DNA of 64,000 nt from Streptomyces caeruleatus (GCF_001514235.1 NZ_KQ948932.1:16247-80246), one strand, 5' to 3'. Shown: positions 36,365 through 45,174, counted from the stretch's first letter. Numbers and translations: made by a program. The notes: a model not told the origin generated them from the letters alone.

Positions 36365-37567
36365 ATGAGGATCCTCGTCCACGACTACAGCGGACACCCG
36401 TTCCAGGTACAGCTCTCCCGTGAGCTGGCCCGGCGCGGTCATGACGTCGTCCACTCGACCTGCCCGGCCTACGTCTCCGGGAAGGGCAACCTCGCCGAGG
36501 ACCCGGTCGTCGGCCTCCGGTTCGTCACCATCGGCGACCGCGTCGTGCTCGACAAGGGCGCCTACGTCCGGCGCCTCTTCCAGGAGACCCTGCTGGGCCT
36601 GGAACTGGCCCGCCAGGTACGGCGCGAGAAGCCGGACGTGGCGATGCTGGGGAACCTGCCGGTCCCGACCCTGGTCGTGGCCGCGGCGGCACTGAGGGCG
36701 CTGCGCATCCCCTGGGTGCTGTGGCACCAGGACATCACCGCCGTCGCCCTCAAGAGCTTCGCCGCCGCCGGGGTGTCACGGCTGATGGGCATCGCCGCGA
36801 AGGTCTTCGAGCGGGGTGAGAAGTGGGCGGCCCGACGTGCCTCGGCGATCGTGGTGATCGCCGACTCCTTCGTGCGGATCCACCGGGAGTGGGGCACCGC
36901 CGGCAAGGTCACCGTCATCCCCAACTGGGCGCCGCTGGACGAGATCCTCCCCGTTGCCCGCGCCAACGCGTGGTCTCGGGAGCACGGCCTCACCGGCGTC
37001 AGGACCGTGCTCTACTCCGGCACCATCGGCCTCAAGCACAACCCCGCCCTCCTGGTGCGGCTGGCCGAGACGCTGCGCGGGCAGGGCGAACGGGTCCGCC
37101 TCGTCGTCGTCAACGACGGCCCGGCCGTGCCGGTCATCAGGGCGGCCGCCGCGGCCCGAGGCGTCGACCTGACCCTGCTGCCCTTCCAGCCCTACGACCG
37201 GCTGCCCGAGGTGCTGGGCACCGGCGATGTGCTGGTCGTGCTGCTGGCGGCGGACGCGGGCGAGTTCTCGGTGCCCTCCAAGACGCTGTCCTATCTGTGC
37301 GCCGGGCGCCCCGTGCTGGGCCTGATGCCGTCGGACAACCTGGCGGCCGAGCTGCTCCGCCGGGCCGGCTCGGCGGTGTTCGCCCCGGAGGAGTCCTCAC
37401 TGCCGGACGCGGCCTCCTGGGTCCGCGAGGTCCTGAACGACCCGGCGCGCGCGGAGACGCTGGGCAAGGAGAGCCGGGCGCTGGCCGAGCGGGAGTTCGC
37501 CCTGGAGGGCTGTGCCTCGCGGTTCGAGGACATCCTGCGGACCGTGAGCCGCTCCGGCGCCGACTGA
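36365..37567 (+). CDS. GT4-family glycosyltransferase (WcaI-like)
   Basis: This 400-residue GT-B transferase begins MRILVHDYSGHPFQVQLSRE. Its long insertion and the segment WVLWHQDITAVALKSFAAAG resemble WcaI-type enzymes of colanic acid synthesis. The donor domain contains TVLYSGTIGLKHNPALLVRL near residue 216 and GEFSVPSKTLSYLCAGRPVL near residue 299. The ATG is preceded by CCGGGAGAGCAGTCG. It lies 28 bases after the epimerase and is probably cotranscribed with it; whether it uses the GDP-L-sugar made there is a reasonable guess only. Confidence 0.83.
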   Translation: MRILVHDYSGHPFQVQLSRELARRGHDVVHSTCPAYVSGKGNLAEDPVVGLRFVTIGDRVVLDKGAYVRRLFQETLLGLELARQVRREKPDVAMLGNLPVPTLVVAAAALRALRIPWVLWHQDITAVALKSFAAAGVSRLMGIAAKVFERGEKWAARRASAIVVIADSFVRIHREWGTAGKVTVIPNWAPLDEILPVARANAWSREHGLTGVRTVLYSGTIGLKHNPALLVRLAETLRGQGERVRLVVVNDGPAVPVIRAAAAARGVDLTLLPFQPYDRLPEVLGTGDVLVVLLAADAGEFSVPSKTLSYLCAGRPVLGLMPSDNLAAELLRRAGSAVFAPEESSLPDAASWVREVLNDPARAETLGKESRALAEREFALEGCASRFEDILRTVSRSGAD

Positions 37568-37618
37568 GCCTTTTCGTCATGGCAGGCCGCTTCACAGAAC
37601 CGACGTTGGGAGCTCTCG

Positions 37619-38332
37619 ATGCGTGAAATCTCGTACGAGGAGCAGACGGTCAGGTCCAGCAACCCACTGGCCCGTTTCGCTCATCGCACTCGCATGACGA
37701 TGGCGGTGAATCTTGTCACCGGCGTAACCGCGAAGCACGGCACCGTCGTCGATTTCGGTGCCGGCCCGGGGCTTTTTCTGCACGCGCTCGGTGAGGCGCG
37801 CCCCGACGTCACTCTCCTCGGATACGACGCGTACATGGAGCCGACGTATCCGGAAGTGAAGTACGTGGCATCGATGGAAGGCATCGCGGCGGGAAGCGTG
37901 GATGTGCTGACGGCTTTCGAGGTCTGCGAGCACCTTTACGCCGACGAACTCGATGCCCTGCTCGACGACGCCCTGCGCATCCTCAGGCCGAACGGCGCGC
38001 TCGTGATCTCCGTGCCGATCATGTGTGGCCTGGCGATCGTGCCGAAGGTGTCGAACTGGATGATTCGCAGCCGCTCGCTCAAGTCGGAATACACGCCGAC
38101 GGAAGTACTGAAAGCGATGGTGGGCATGCGGGTGAGTCGGCCGGAGAACCCGCGGACCACGCACAAGGGGTTTGATTTTCGTCAGTTGCGGGAGGTCGTG
38201 GAAGGGCGATTCTCCATTGACGCCACGCATATGAGCCCGATGCCGAACATGCCCTGGTGGCTGAGCTCGCAGTACTTCATGATCTGTCGTCCGAAGCGAA
38301 ACTCCGCAAGTAATTCAGCTGTGTGCGCATAA
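37619..38332 (+). CDS. Class I SAM-dependent methyltransferase
   Basis: This 237-residue Methyltransf_11/23-type enzyme has motif I at VVDFGAGPGLFLHAL (residues 43-57), the acidic motif at LLGYDAY, and the post-motif segment VLTAFEVCEHL near residue 98. It also has DALRILRPNGALVISVP (about 119-135) and a PNMPWWLSSQYFMI tail common in lipid or sugar methyltransferases. The wobble positions are noticeably less GC-rich than in neighbouring genes (for example the stretch around 38160-38220), which may mark recent acquisition. The ATG at 37619 lies downstream of TTGGGAGCTCTCG. It likely methylates a sugar of the repeat unit. Confidence 0.8.
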   Translation: MREISYEEQTVRSSNPLARFAHRTRMTMAVNLVTGVTAKHGTVVDFGAGPGLFLHALGEARPDVTLLGYDAYMEPTYPEVKYVASMEGIAAGSVDVLTAFEVCEHLYADELDALLDDALRILRPNGALVISVPIMCGLAIVPKVSNWMIRSRSLKSEYTPTEVLKAMVGMRVSRPENPRTTHKGFDFRQLREVVEGRFSIDATHMSPMPNMPWWLSSQYFMICRPKRNSASNSAVCA

Positions 38333-38404
38333 TGTGATCTACATTCCGCAGGCCTTCCGGCGAAACGCTCCTGTATTCACCCGACATGCATCGCTTGTGC
38401 GGTA

Positions 38405-38435
38405 AAAATAGGTTGACGCGTATTCAGCCTATTTT
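38405..38435. repeat. AT-rich inverted repeat before the polymerase gene
   Basis: AAAATAGG (38405-38412) is mirrored by CCTATTTT (38428-38435) with a 15-base centre that contains TTGACG. It lies 25 bases upstream of the wzy-like start and could be an operator. Confidence 0.5.
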
Positions 38436-38459
38436 CTCGCTTTCACGGGAGGGGTGCAG

Positions 38460-39938
38460 GTGCGGGGCAGTCAAGAGCGTTGCATGGCCGCGGTGTGCGC
38501 CTGGGCCGCGGCCCTCGTCGGCCTGCTGCCCTGGCTGGTCCTGCAGACCTCCGACGCGCACCTCAGTGCCGCACTCGTCGTCCACTGCGTCGTCGTGGCG
38601 CATACCGGTGGTGCGCTCACGTGGGTGCTCACCGATACGTCGGTCCGGCTCGTCGCGTTCGGATTCTGGCTCTTCGCCTATGTGTGGCTCGGACTGGCGC
38701 CGCTCGCCATGCTCGCCACCGACACCTACCCCCTCGAATACCGGACCGACCAAGCCGGCGCCTTCACCGCCACGGTCCTGATCGAGGTCGGGCTCCTCGC
38801 CCACAGCGCTGGAGCGGTACTGGCCGCCAGGCGGGCCCAGAAACGCTCGGTCGTTCTCGAGCCGCTGCTCTCCCGCAGGCTCGCGCCGTTGCGTGTGCTC
38901 GTCCTGAGCGGCCTGGCGCTCGTGCTCGCGGTCGTACTCGTCCCTCTGCTGGGCGGGTGGGGCGCCTTCTTCACCAGCAGAGAGGCCCTGTGGCGGCTGG
39001 ATGCCGCGACGGGTTCGGAGCGCACGCTACGCATCTGGCTCCTGTCCGTCCCCGCCTTCTGGGCGTTGCTGGGCCTGATCCACCTGCCCTGCCGGACGAC
39101 GGGGGACCGGTGGCTGCGCCGTGCACGCTGGATGCTGCTCCCGCTGCTGATCGGGCTCAACGTGGTCGTCAACAACCCCATCAGCAGGCCGCGCTTCTGG
39201 GCCGGCACCGTCCTTCTGGCCCTGCTGTTCTCCTGGAGCCGGTTCAACCGCCCCCGGGCCTTTCGCATGACCGCCGCGGCGCTCACGGCGGTGGTGCTGC
39301 TCGTCTTCCCGTACAGCGACTACTTCCGGTACAGCCAACGGGAAGCCGTCCGCGTGGTGAGCCTGACGGAGCAGCTCACCTCGAACATGGACTACGACTC
39401 CTTCCAGCAGATGCAGACGGGCGTCGACTACGTGAAGGAGAACGGCTTCTCGCCGTCGGACGCGCTCGGCCCCGCCGTGTTCATGGTGCCGCGCTCGGTA
39501 TGGCCGGAGAAGCCGCAGGCCGTCGGCATCACGCTCGCTCAGCATGCGGGCTACGACTTCTGGAACCTCTCGGCACCGCTGTGGATCGAGAGCTACATGT
39601 GGGCCGGATTCCCCTCGGTGATCGCCGTCTTCTGTCTGCTGGGCGCGGCCGGACGCCGTATGGACGACATCCGGGAACGACGGCGGGACAGCCGGACCAC
39701 GCTGGCGATCCTGCTGGTCCCGGCCTTCGCCTTCTACCAGATGATCTTTCTGCGCGGCAGCCTCCTGGCCATCGTGGGACCGATGCTGCTGCTCCTGGTC
39801 GTCCCGCTGTTCATCACCCGCCCCACCGCCGCCCGGCCATCCCGGCTCCCTTCACCGGCGCTGCCGCCCGATACCGCCGGCCACGCATCCATCCCCGGAA
39901 CAGGAGGCATCCGTGACCAGCTCCACCAGCTTCGATGA
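38460..39938 (+). CDS. Wzy-like oligosaccharide repeat-unit polymerase
   Basis: This 492-residue protein has about 11-12 membrane helices and a large extracytoplasmic loop (about residues 290-370, with FRYSQREAVRVVSL and DYDSFQQMQTGVDYV), the architecture of O-antigen and capsule polymerases. It is predicted to join lipid-linked repeat units on the outer face of the membrane. Sequence similarity within this family is low, so the call rests on topology, the conserved-looking PRSVWPEKP and its neighbours. GTG 38460 sits at a good distance from GGGAGGGG (38447-38453); GTG 38454 and ATG 38484 are alternatives. Its 3' end overlaps the chain-length gene by 26 bases. Confidence 0.75.
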   Translation: MRGSQERCMAAVCAWAAALVGLLPWLVLQTSDAHLSAALVVHCVVVAHTGGALTWVLTDTSVRLVAFGFWLFAYVWLGLAPLAMLATDTYPLEYRTDQAGAFTATVLIEVGLLAHSAGAVLAARRAQKRSVVLEPLLSRRLAPLRVLVLSGLALVLAVVLVPLLGGWGAFFTSREALWRLDAATGSERTLRIWLLSVPAFWALLGLIHLPCRTTGDRWLRRARWMLLPLLIGLNVVVNNPISRPRFWAGTVLLALLFSWSRFNRPRAFRMTAAALTAVVLLVFPYSDYFRYSQREAVRVVSLTEQLTSNMDYDSFQQMQTGVDYVKENGFSPSDALGPAVFMVPRSVWPEKPQAVGITLAQHAGYDFWNLSAPLWIESYMWAGFPSVIAVFCLLGAAGRRMDDIRERRRDSRTTLAILLVPAFAFYQMIFLRGSLLAIVGPMLLLLVVPLFITRPTAARPSRLPSPALPPDTAGHASIPGTGGIRDQLHQLR

Positions 39939-41529
39939 CCGGTACGGCGAACCGGACCAGCTCCGCGACCAGCTGCGCCAGCTGCTGAGGTACCGCGTGA
40001 CCATCGCGCTGGGCATCGTCCTCGGGCTGCTCGGGGGCCTGCTGCTGGTGCTGCTCCGCGCGGGCAGCTACACCTCCACCGGTGACGTTCTGGTCCGCTC
40101 GACGGTGGACCCGTTCAGCACCTACGGCGTGTCCGTCGACAACCAGGTGAGCATGGGCACCGAGCAGCAGATCGCGCTCAGCGCAACCGTCGCGGCCCGC
40201 GCGGCAGGTGTGCTGGGCGAACCGTCCCGTGCCGACGCGCTGCTGGAGGAGCTGCGGGTCAGCAATCCGCCGCACACCCAGATCCTCCGGTTCGAGTACA
40301 CGGCCGGCACCGCACAGCGGGCGGCCCGGGTCACCAACGCGTTCGTCGACGCCTACCTCGCCGACCGCAAGGAGCGCTCCGACGCCACGGTGAGGCGGAT
40401 GGCGAGCGCGCTGCAGCAGCAGCTCGACCCGCTGACCAGGAGGAACACCAGCGCGCTCGGCAAGGCCGAGGCCACCGCGCTGCGGGAACAGATCAACGCG
40501 CTGCGCAAGCGGATCGCCGACTACGAGGCCCGCGACACCACGGGCGGCGACGTCGTACGCAAGGCCGAGCCCCCGGAGCATCCCGCGGGGCCCGGGCCGG
40601 TGGCGCTCATCGGCCTCGGCCTGATCAGCGGGCTGGTGCTGGCCGTCGTCCTCGCCTGGTTGCGGTCCGCCTTCGAACCACGGGTCCGTTCGGTCGACGA
40701 GGTCCAGGGCGCCCTGGGTGCCCCGGTGCTGTCCGTCCTCCCGGACACCGGGACGGACAGCGACCTGCTGGAGGTCGGCCGGGTCGCCAGCAGCCGCGCG
40801 GAGGCGTACCGCGCTCTCGCCTTCCACCTCCGGGGCGGCGACGCCCGCACCGCCGGGGGCGCCCTGCTGGTCGTGGCGCCGAAGCAGGACCGCGAGACCG
40901 AGGCGGTGGCCGTCAACCTCGCCGCCGTGTTCGCCGAGTCCGGTGAGGAGGTGCTGCTGGTGGACGCCACCGCGAGCACACCTGGCCTCGCCGCACGCCT
41001 GCCGCTGCTCACCGAGGATCCGGGTGACGGCGGCGCATCGCTTCGTCCCCGGGACGTCCGGGCCGTCGTGGACGCGGGCACAGCGGGGCGCATCACGCTC
41101 TGCCCGGACAGACGTGGTGCCGCCACCAGCGACATCCCGATGTCCCCCATGGTGGCGCGCGTCCTGTCGCGTGCCGGTTCCGGAACGTCCTCGGTGGTCG
41201 TCGCCCGGCCCGTGCTCGAACACGCCGATGGCCTCGCGGTCGCCCAACGCGCGGACGGCGTCCTCATCGTGGGCGGCCTGGAGCACACCACGCGCGACGA
41301 CCTCAGGCGGGTCCGCGAGCTGATCGGTTGCTCGGGCGGACACATCCTGGGCGCGGTGCTCCACCCGGCCACGCGGCGCCGACTGTTCCGCGGTGCGCTG
41401 CTCGGCGGCCGCCGACCGGAGGAGCAGGGCTCGTCCGCCACGCCGGCCGCCCGGGCCGAGGATCTGATTCCCCAGCCCCAGCAGAACTCGTCCGAGCAGG
41501 ACGACACGCTCACCGCCTCCAAAGGATGA
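39913..41529 (+). CDS. Chain-length regulator with a defective BY-kinase-like domain
   Basis: The N-terminal half (residues 1-260) has the Wzz layout: two membrane helices (about 31-52 and 231-254) around an extracytoplasmic domain with a coiled segment. The C-terminal half resembles bacterial tyrosine-kinase domains: ALLVVAPKQDRETEAVAVNL at about 317-336, then the second Walker motif VLLVDAT near 347-353. The usual GKT/S of Walker A is missing, and the C terminus lacks a Tyr cluster. It therefore may not bind ATP and instead may act as a scaffold for export. The GTG follows ACAGGAGGCATCC; the stop overlaps the flippase ATG by four bases. Confidence 0.78.
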   Translation: MTSSTSFDDRYGEPDQLRDQLRQLLRYRVTIALGIVLGLLGGLLLVLLRAGSYTSTGDVLVRSTVDPFSTYGVSVDNQVSMGTEQQIALSATVAARAAGVLGEPSRADALLEELRVSNPPHTQILRFEYTAGTAQRAARVTNAFVDAYLADRKERSDATVRRMASALQQQLDPLTRRNTSALGKAEATALREQINALRKRIADYEARDTTGGDVVRKAEPPEHPAGPGPVALIGLGLISGLVLAVVLAWLRSAFEPRVRSVDEVQGALGAPVLSVLPDTGTDSDLLEVGRVASSRAEAYRALAFHLRGGDARTAGGALLVVAPKQDRETEAVAVNLAAVFAESGEEVLLVDATASTPGLAARLPLLTEDPGDGGASLRPRDVRAVVDAGTAGRITLCPDRRGAATSDIPMSPMVARVLSRAGSGTSSVVVARPVLEHADGLAVAQRADGVLIVGGLEHTTRDDLRRVRELIGCSGGHILGAVLHPATRRRLFRGALLGGRRPEEQGSSATPAARAEDLIPQPQQNSSEQDDTLTASKG

Positions 41530-43073
41530 GCGCCTCCGGAACGGCCCTTCCCGCCGCCGGCGGGAAGGCCGCCGCCCGGAGCGGGGTCGCCGCCACCGCG
41601 CGGGGCGGCTGGTGGGGCTTCCTGGGGTCGGCGGTCAGCGCTGTCTTCGGCTACGTCCTGGTCACCCTGGTCACTCGTGCCCTCGGGGCGCACGGGTCGG
41701 GAGCGGTGTTCACAGGCGTCGCCGTCTTCACCATCCTCAGCAACACCTGCAAGCTCGGAGCCGACACGGGGCTGGTGCGCTTCGTCTCCCGTGACGTGGC
41801 CACCGGCGGCGGCCGACAGGTGGGCGCGCTGCTGCGCACCGCGGTCGTACCGGGAGCAGCGGTGAGCACCGGGGCCGCCGCGCTGCTGTTCCTGTCCCCC
41901 TCGACGGCCACCTCGCTGCTGCCGAACCTCGCTCCCGGTGACGCGGTCACTCTGGTCAGGCTCTTCGCGCTGTTTCTCCCCCTGGCCACGATCACCCTGA
42001 TTCTGCTCGGAGCGACCCAGGGGTACGGCACCGTGATCCCGTTGGTCGGGGTCGAGCAGATCGGCAAACCGGTCCTGCGCGTGCTGATCGCCGTGCCGGT
42101 CGCGCTGCTGGCTCCAGGTGTGCTGAGCCTGGCCGCCGCTTGGCTCGTCCCCTCCCTGGCCGGCGTCCTCGTCGCCTGGCACGCGCTGCGCCGGTGCCGC
42201 CGCACCGGCCCCAGACATCCTTCCGAGCCCGATGTGGCCGTCCCACGACACGGATTCTGGGCCTTCGCCATGCCTCGGGCGATCTCCTCCGTCTTCGACA
42301 TCAGCGCGGTCTGGGTGGGCGTGGTCCTGCTGTCCAGCCTGGCGACGAGCGAAGAGGCGGGCATCTACACAGCCGTCGGCCGTGTCGTCATCGCGGCGAC
42401 GCTGCTCCAGCTCGCCATCCGGCTGGCCGTCGCTCCGGAGATCAGCCGACTGCTCGCCGTGGACGACATCCCGCAGGCCCGCCATCTGTACCGGGTCTCG
42501 ACCCGCTGGATCGTGCTGTTCTCCTGGCCCCTGCTCGTCCTGCTCACGAGCTTCCCCGGCACTGTTCTGTCGTTGTTCGGGCCGGAGTTCGAGCAGGGGA
42601 CGGACGCGCTGGTGGTGCTCTGTGTGGCCTCGGCGGTCAACGTCGGTGTGGGGAACGCCCAGACGGTGCTGCTCATGGCGGGCAAGAGCTCCTGGCATCT
42701 GGCGGTCACCGGCGTCGCGTTCACCGTGCAGCTGACGGTCGGCCTCCTCGCCGTTCCCCGTCTGGGCGTCCTCGGAGCCGCCCTGTCCTGGGGGGCGGCG
42801 ACCGTCGTCGAGAACCTTGTCGCCGCCGCGTTGGTGCGACGGCATCCGGGCTTCACGATCATCGACAGCGGATATCTCACGGCCACTTTCGCCGGCCTGT
42901 GTCTCACGGTGCCGCTTGTCCTTCCCACCAGGCTGCTGGCAGGTGACACGGCCGTCGGACTTGCCGTCGCAATCACCATGGGATTGTGCGTATTCGGTAT
43001 AAGTTTGTGGCGATTTAGCACACCCCTGGGGGTGCATGAACTCGTCGGTGTGCTGCGCGAACGCGCCACTTGA
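41526..43073 (+). CDS. Wzx-like polysaccharide flippase (MOP superfamily)
   Basis: This 515-residue protein has about 12-14 predicted membrane helices, starting with GGWWGFLGSAVSAVFGYVLV near residue 27. It resembles MOP-superfamily exporters: a positively charged loop after helix 2 (VRFVSRDVATGGGRQ), then repeated hydrophobic pairs. It probably turns lipid-linked repeat units across the membrane for the polymerase encoded two genes upstream. The ATG lies in the TGA overlap of the preceding gene and has only AAAGG before it, so it depends on translational coupling. Confidence 0.82.
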   Translation: MSASGTALPAAGGKAAARSGVAATARGGWWGFLGSAVSAVFGYVLVTLVTRALGAHGSGAVFTGVAVFTILSNTCKLGADTGLVRFVSRDVATGGGRQVGALLRTAVVPGAAVSTGAAALLFLSPSTATSLLPNLAPGDAVTLVRLFALFLPLATITLILLGATQGYGTVIPLVGVEQIGKPVLRVLIAVPVALLAPGVLSLAAAWLVPSLAGVLVAWHALRRCRRTGPRHPSEPDVAVPRHGFWAFAMPRAISSVFDISAVWVGVVLLSSLATSEEAGIYTAVGRVVIAATLLQLAIRLAVAPEISRLLAVDDIPQARHLYRVSTRWIVLFSWPLLVLLTSFPGTVLSLFGPEFEQGTDALVVLCVASAVNVGVGNAQTVLLMAGKSSWHLAVTGVAFTVQLTVGLLAVPRLGVLGAALSWGAATVVENLVAAALVRRHPGFTIIDSGYLTATFAGLCLTVPLVLPTRLLAGDTAVGLAVAITMGLCVFGISLWRFSTPLGVHELVGVLRERAT

Positions 43074-43147
43074 GGCCGTCCCGGAATCGAGACCGCCCCA
43101 CCCTCCCCGTTTCCTCCACCCGTACTTGCTGCAACCAGGGATGTTCC

Positions 43148-44689
43148 ATGCGTCTGAGAAAAAGCACCAAGAGAGGGGCCACCACGGTTTCGGCTGTGGC
43201 CCTCCTCGCGGCTGCCTCGCTCATCACCGCGTCCGCCTCAGCAGCCGACAGCGACGAGAAGACCCTGACCGCCGACACGCTGGCGACCTGGCAGACCGAC
43301 GGCATCGTCTGGTCGCTGGAGTACGCGAACGGTGTCATGTACGTCGGCGGAACCTTCAGCAAGGTCCGTCCCCCGGGCGCGAAACCCGGTCAGCGGGAGG
43401 TCGCACGCAAGAACTTCGCCGCGTTCGACGCCCGCACCGGCAGGCTCCTGCCGTGCACCCTGCCGCTCTCCGGCGGCGGGAACACGGTACGGGCCTTGAA
43501 GGCCTCGCCGGCCGACGAAGTGCTGTACGTCGGTGGCTCGTTCACGAAGGCCGGCAAGAGGCGGGCGGCCGGCGCGGTCGCGCTCAACATGGGCAACTGC
43601 TCACTGCGCGACGACTTCCGTCCGAACATCTCGTCGTTCGTCCGGGCCATCGAGGTCACGGGCAGCGCGGTCTACCTGGGGGGCGACTTCACGCGCGTCA
43701 ACGGTCGCGAGAGGGAGCGCGTCGCGGCGTTCACCCCCAGCGGCTCGCTGCTGCCGTTCAAGGCGGAGATCGACGGTCCCGTACGTGCCCTTCTCGCGGC
43801 GCCCGAATTCGGCAAGCTCCTCGTCGGCGGCAACTTCAACATGGTCAACGGTGACCTGGCGAGGTCGCTCATCGCCCTGCGCCCCGCCACCGGCAGGACG
43901 GTGACGTCGTACCCGGACTGGCTGCCGTCGAGATCTTCCGTGCAGGCCCTGACCCGCGACGACACCAACTTCTATGTCGCGGCCGAGGGCAGGGGCACCG
44001 GCATCTTCGACGGCCGTATCGCCGGACGTCTCGGCAACGGCGAAATGGTGTGGAAGGACACCTGCCTGGGCGCCACCCAGGCCCTCGCCGTGCTCAACGG
44101 CGTCCTCTACAGCGGCTCCCACGCCCACAACTGCCGGGACACACCGGGCGGCTTCGCCGAGGGCAACTTCCGCCAGCACTTCCTGGCCCAGTCGATCCGG
44201 GACCGGCACATCCTGCACTGGTTCCCCGACACGGACGGCGGCACCGGCGAGGGCAACGGCCCCCGGGCGCTGAAGACGGCCGGGCAAATCCTCTGGGCGG
44301 GCGGCGAGTTCACCGAGGTCAACGGCAGGCGGCAGCAGAGCCTGACCCGGTTCACCGCCGGGCCCGACCGGGGCGCCCCGGAAGAGCCGCCCCAGCTCAA
44401 GGCCTCGACATCGAGCGCCGGCCGGGTCACGCTCAGCTGGCGTTCGGCATGGGACCGGGACAACGCGGTGCTGAAGTACCGCATCTACCGGGACGGCAGG
44501 CTCGTGGCCTCGCCGACGGGCCGGTCCGCGGAGTGGAACCGCCCCACGATGAAGTACACGGACACCGTCACGCCCGGCTCCCGCCACCGTTACCGGATCG
44601 CCGTCACCGACGGCGTGAACGCCTCGCCCGCGTCGGAGACGCTCGTGGTCAGCGCCGTGGCCGCCGAGCGTACGAAGGCAAGGCGTTGA
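43148..44689 (+). CDS. Secreted beta-propeller-like protein with C-terminal FN3-type domain
   Basis: The 513-residue exported protein has a signal peptide probably cut after Ala32 (ITASASA). At least five blade-like repeats carry a VxxGGxFxxV core, as in VMYVGGTFSKV, LYVGGSFTKAG, VYLGGDFTRVNG, LLVGGNFNMVNG and ILWAGGEFTEVNG, the delta-60 type pattern. The last 100 residues (about 410-510) look like a fibronectin type III domain (RVTLSWRSAWDRDNAVLKYR, YRIAVTDG). It sits between the flippase and a cytidylyltransferase, and its stop overlaps the next ATG by one base. It could bind or process the polymer outside the cell. No catalytic motif is seen. ATG 43148 follows CCAGGGATGTTCC. Confidence 0.72.
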   Translation: MRLRKSTKRGATTVSAVALLAAASLITASASAADSDEKTLTADTLATWQTDGIVWSLEYANGVMYVGGTFSKVRPPGAKPGQREVARKNFAAFDARTGRLLPCTLPLSGGGNTVRALKASPADEVLYVGGSFTKAGKRRAAGAVALNMGNCSLRDDFRPNISSFVRAIEVTGSAVYLGGDFTRVNGRERERVAAFTPSGSLLPFKAEIDGPVRALLAAPEFGKLLVGGNFNMVNGDLARSLIALRPATGRTVTSYPDWLPSRSSVQALTRDDTNFYVAAEGRGTGIFDGRIAGRLGNGEMVWKDTCLGATQALAVLNGVLYSGSHAHNCRDTPGGFAEGNFRQHFLAQSIRDRHILHWFPDTDGGTGEGNGPRALKTAGQILWAGGEFTEVNGRRQQSLTRFTAGPDRGAPEEPPQLKASTSSAGRVTLSWRSAWDRDNAVLKYRIYRDGRLVASPTGRSAEWNRPTMKYTDTVTPGSRHRYRIAVTDGVNASPASETLVVSAVAAERTKARR

Positions 44690-45174
44690 TGGGAGAACGT
44701 CTCGGCTACGCACCGGGGGTCTTCGACCTCTTCCACGTGGGCCATCTGAACATCCTGCGCCGGGCGCGAGGGCACTGCGACCGGCTCATCGCCGGCGTCT
44801 GCTCCGACGAACTCGTGGTGCGCCTGAAGGGCAGGCCGCCCGTCGTGCCGCTCTCCGAGCGACTGCAGATCGTCCGCAGTGTGCGCTATGTGGACGAGAC
44901 CTTCGTCGCGACCGTGGACGACAAGATCGCGATCTGGAAGGAGGTCGGTTTCGACGTCATCTTCAAGGGCGACGACTGGCTCGGCACGGACGTCTGGACG
45001 ACGCTCGAATCCGAGTTCGCTGCGGTGGGGGTGAAGGTCGTCTACTTCCCCTACACCGTCCACACCTCGAGCACCCTGCTGCGGGAGGCGCTGAGACTCC
45101 TCGGCGAGCAGGCACCGCCCGGAGCGGCCTCAGGACAACTGGCGGGGCCACGGCTGAGCACAACGGACAGGTGA
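44689..45174 (+). CDS. Cytidylyltransferase of the TagD/glycerol-3-phosphate type
   Basis: This 161-residue nucleotidyltransferase has the CTP-binding HxGH in GVFDLFHVGHLNILRRAR (residues 11-28), Lys in RLKGRPPVV, and VIFKGDDW near residue 91. The RTxGISTT-like signature appears as YTVHTSSTLL near residue 121. Enzymes of this family make CDP-glycerol, CDP-ethanolamine or similar CDP-alcohols. The ATG shares the A of the preceding TGA, so translation is coupled. With the CDP-alcohol phosphatidyltransferase at 32816 it brackets the polysaccharide cluster, suggesting a phosphoalcohol decoration or anchor. The actual alcohol is not readable. Confidence 0.82.
   Translation: MGERLGYAPGVFDLFHVGHLNILRRARGHCDRLIAGVCSDELVVRLKGRPPVVPLSERLQIVRSVRYVDETFVATVDDKIAIWKEVGFDVIFKGDDWLGTDVWTTLESEFAAVGVKVVYFPYTVHTSSTLLREALRLLGEQAPPGAASGQLAGPRLSTTDR

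Noticed and set aside
40521..43037. Long minus-strand open frame opposite the chain-length and flippase genes
   Set aside because: The composition (Gly/Gln/Arg/Asp-rich, repetitive) is typical of an antisense shadow and the + strand products have clear membrane topology.
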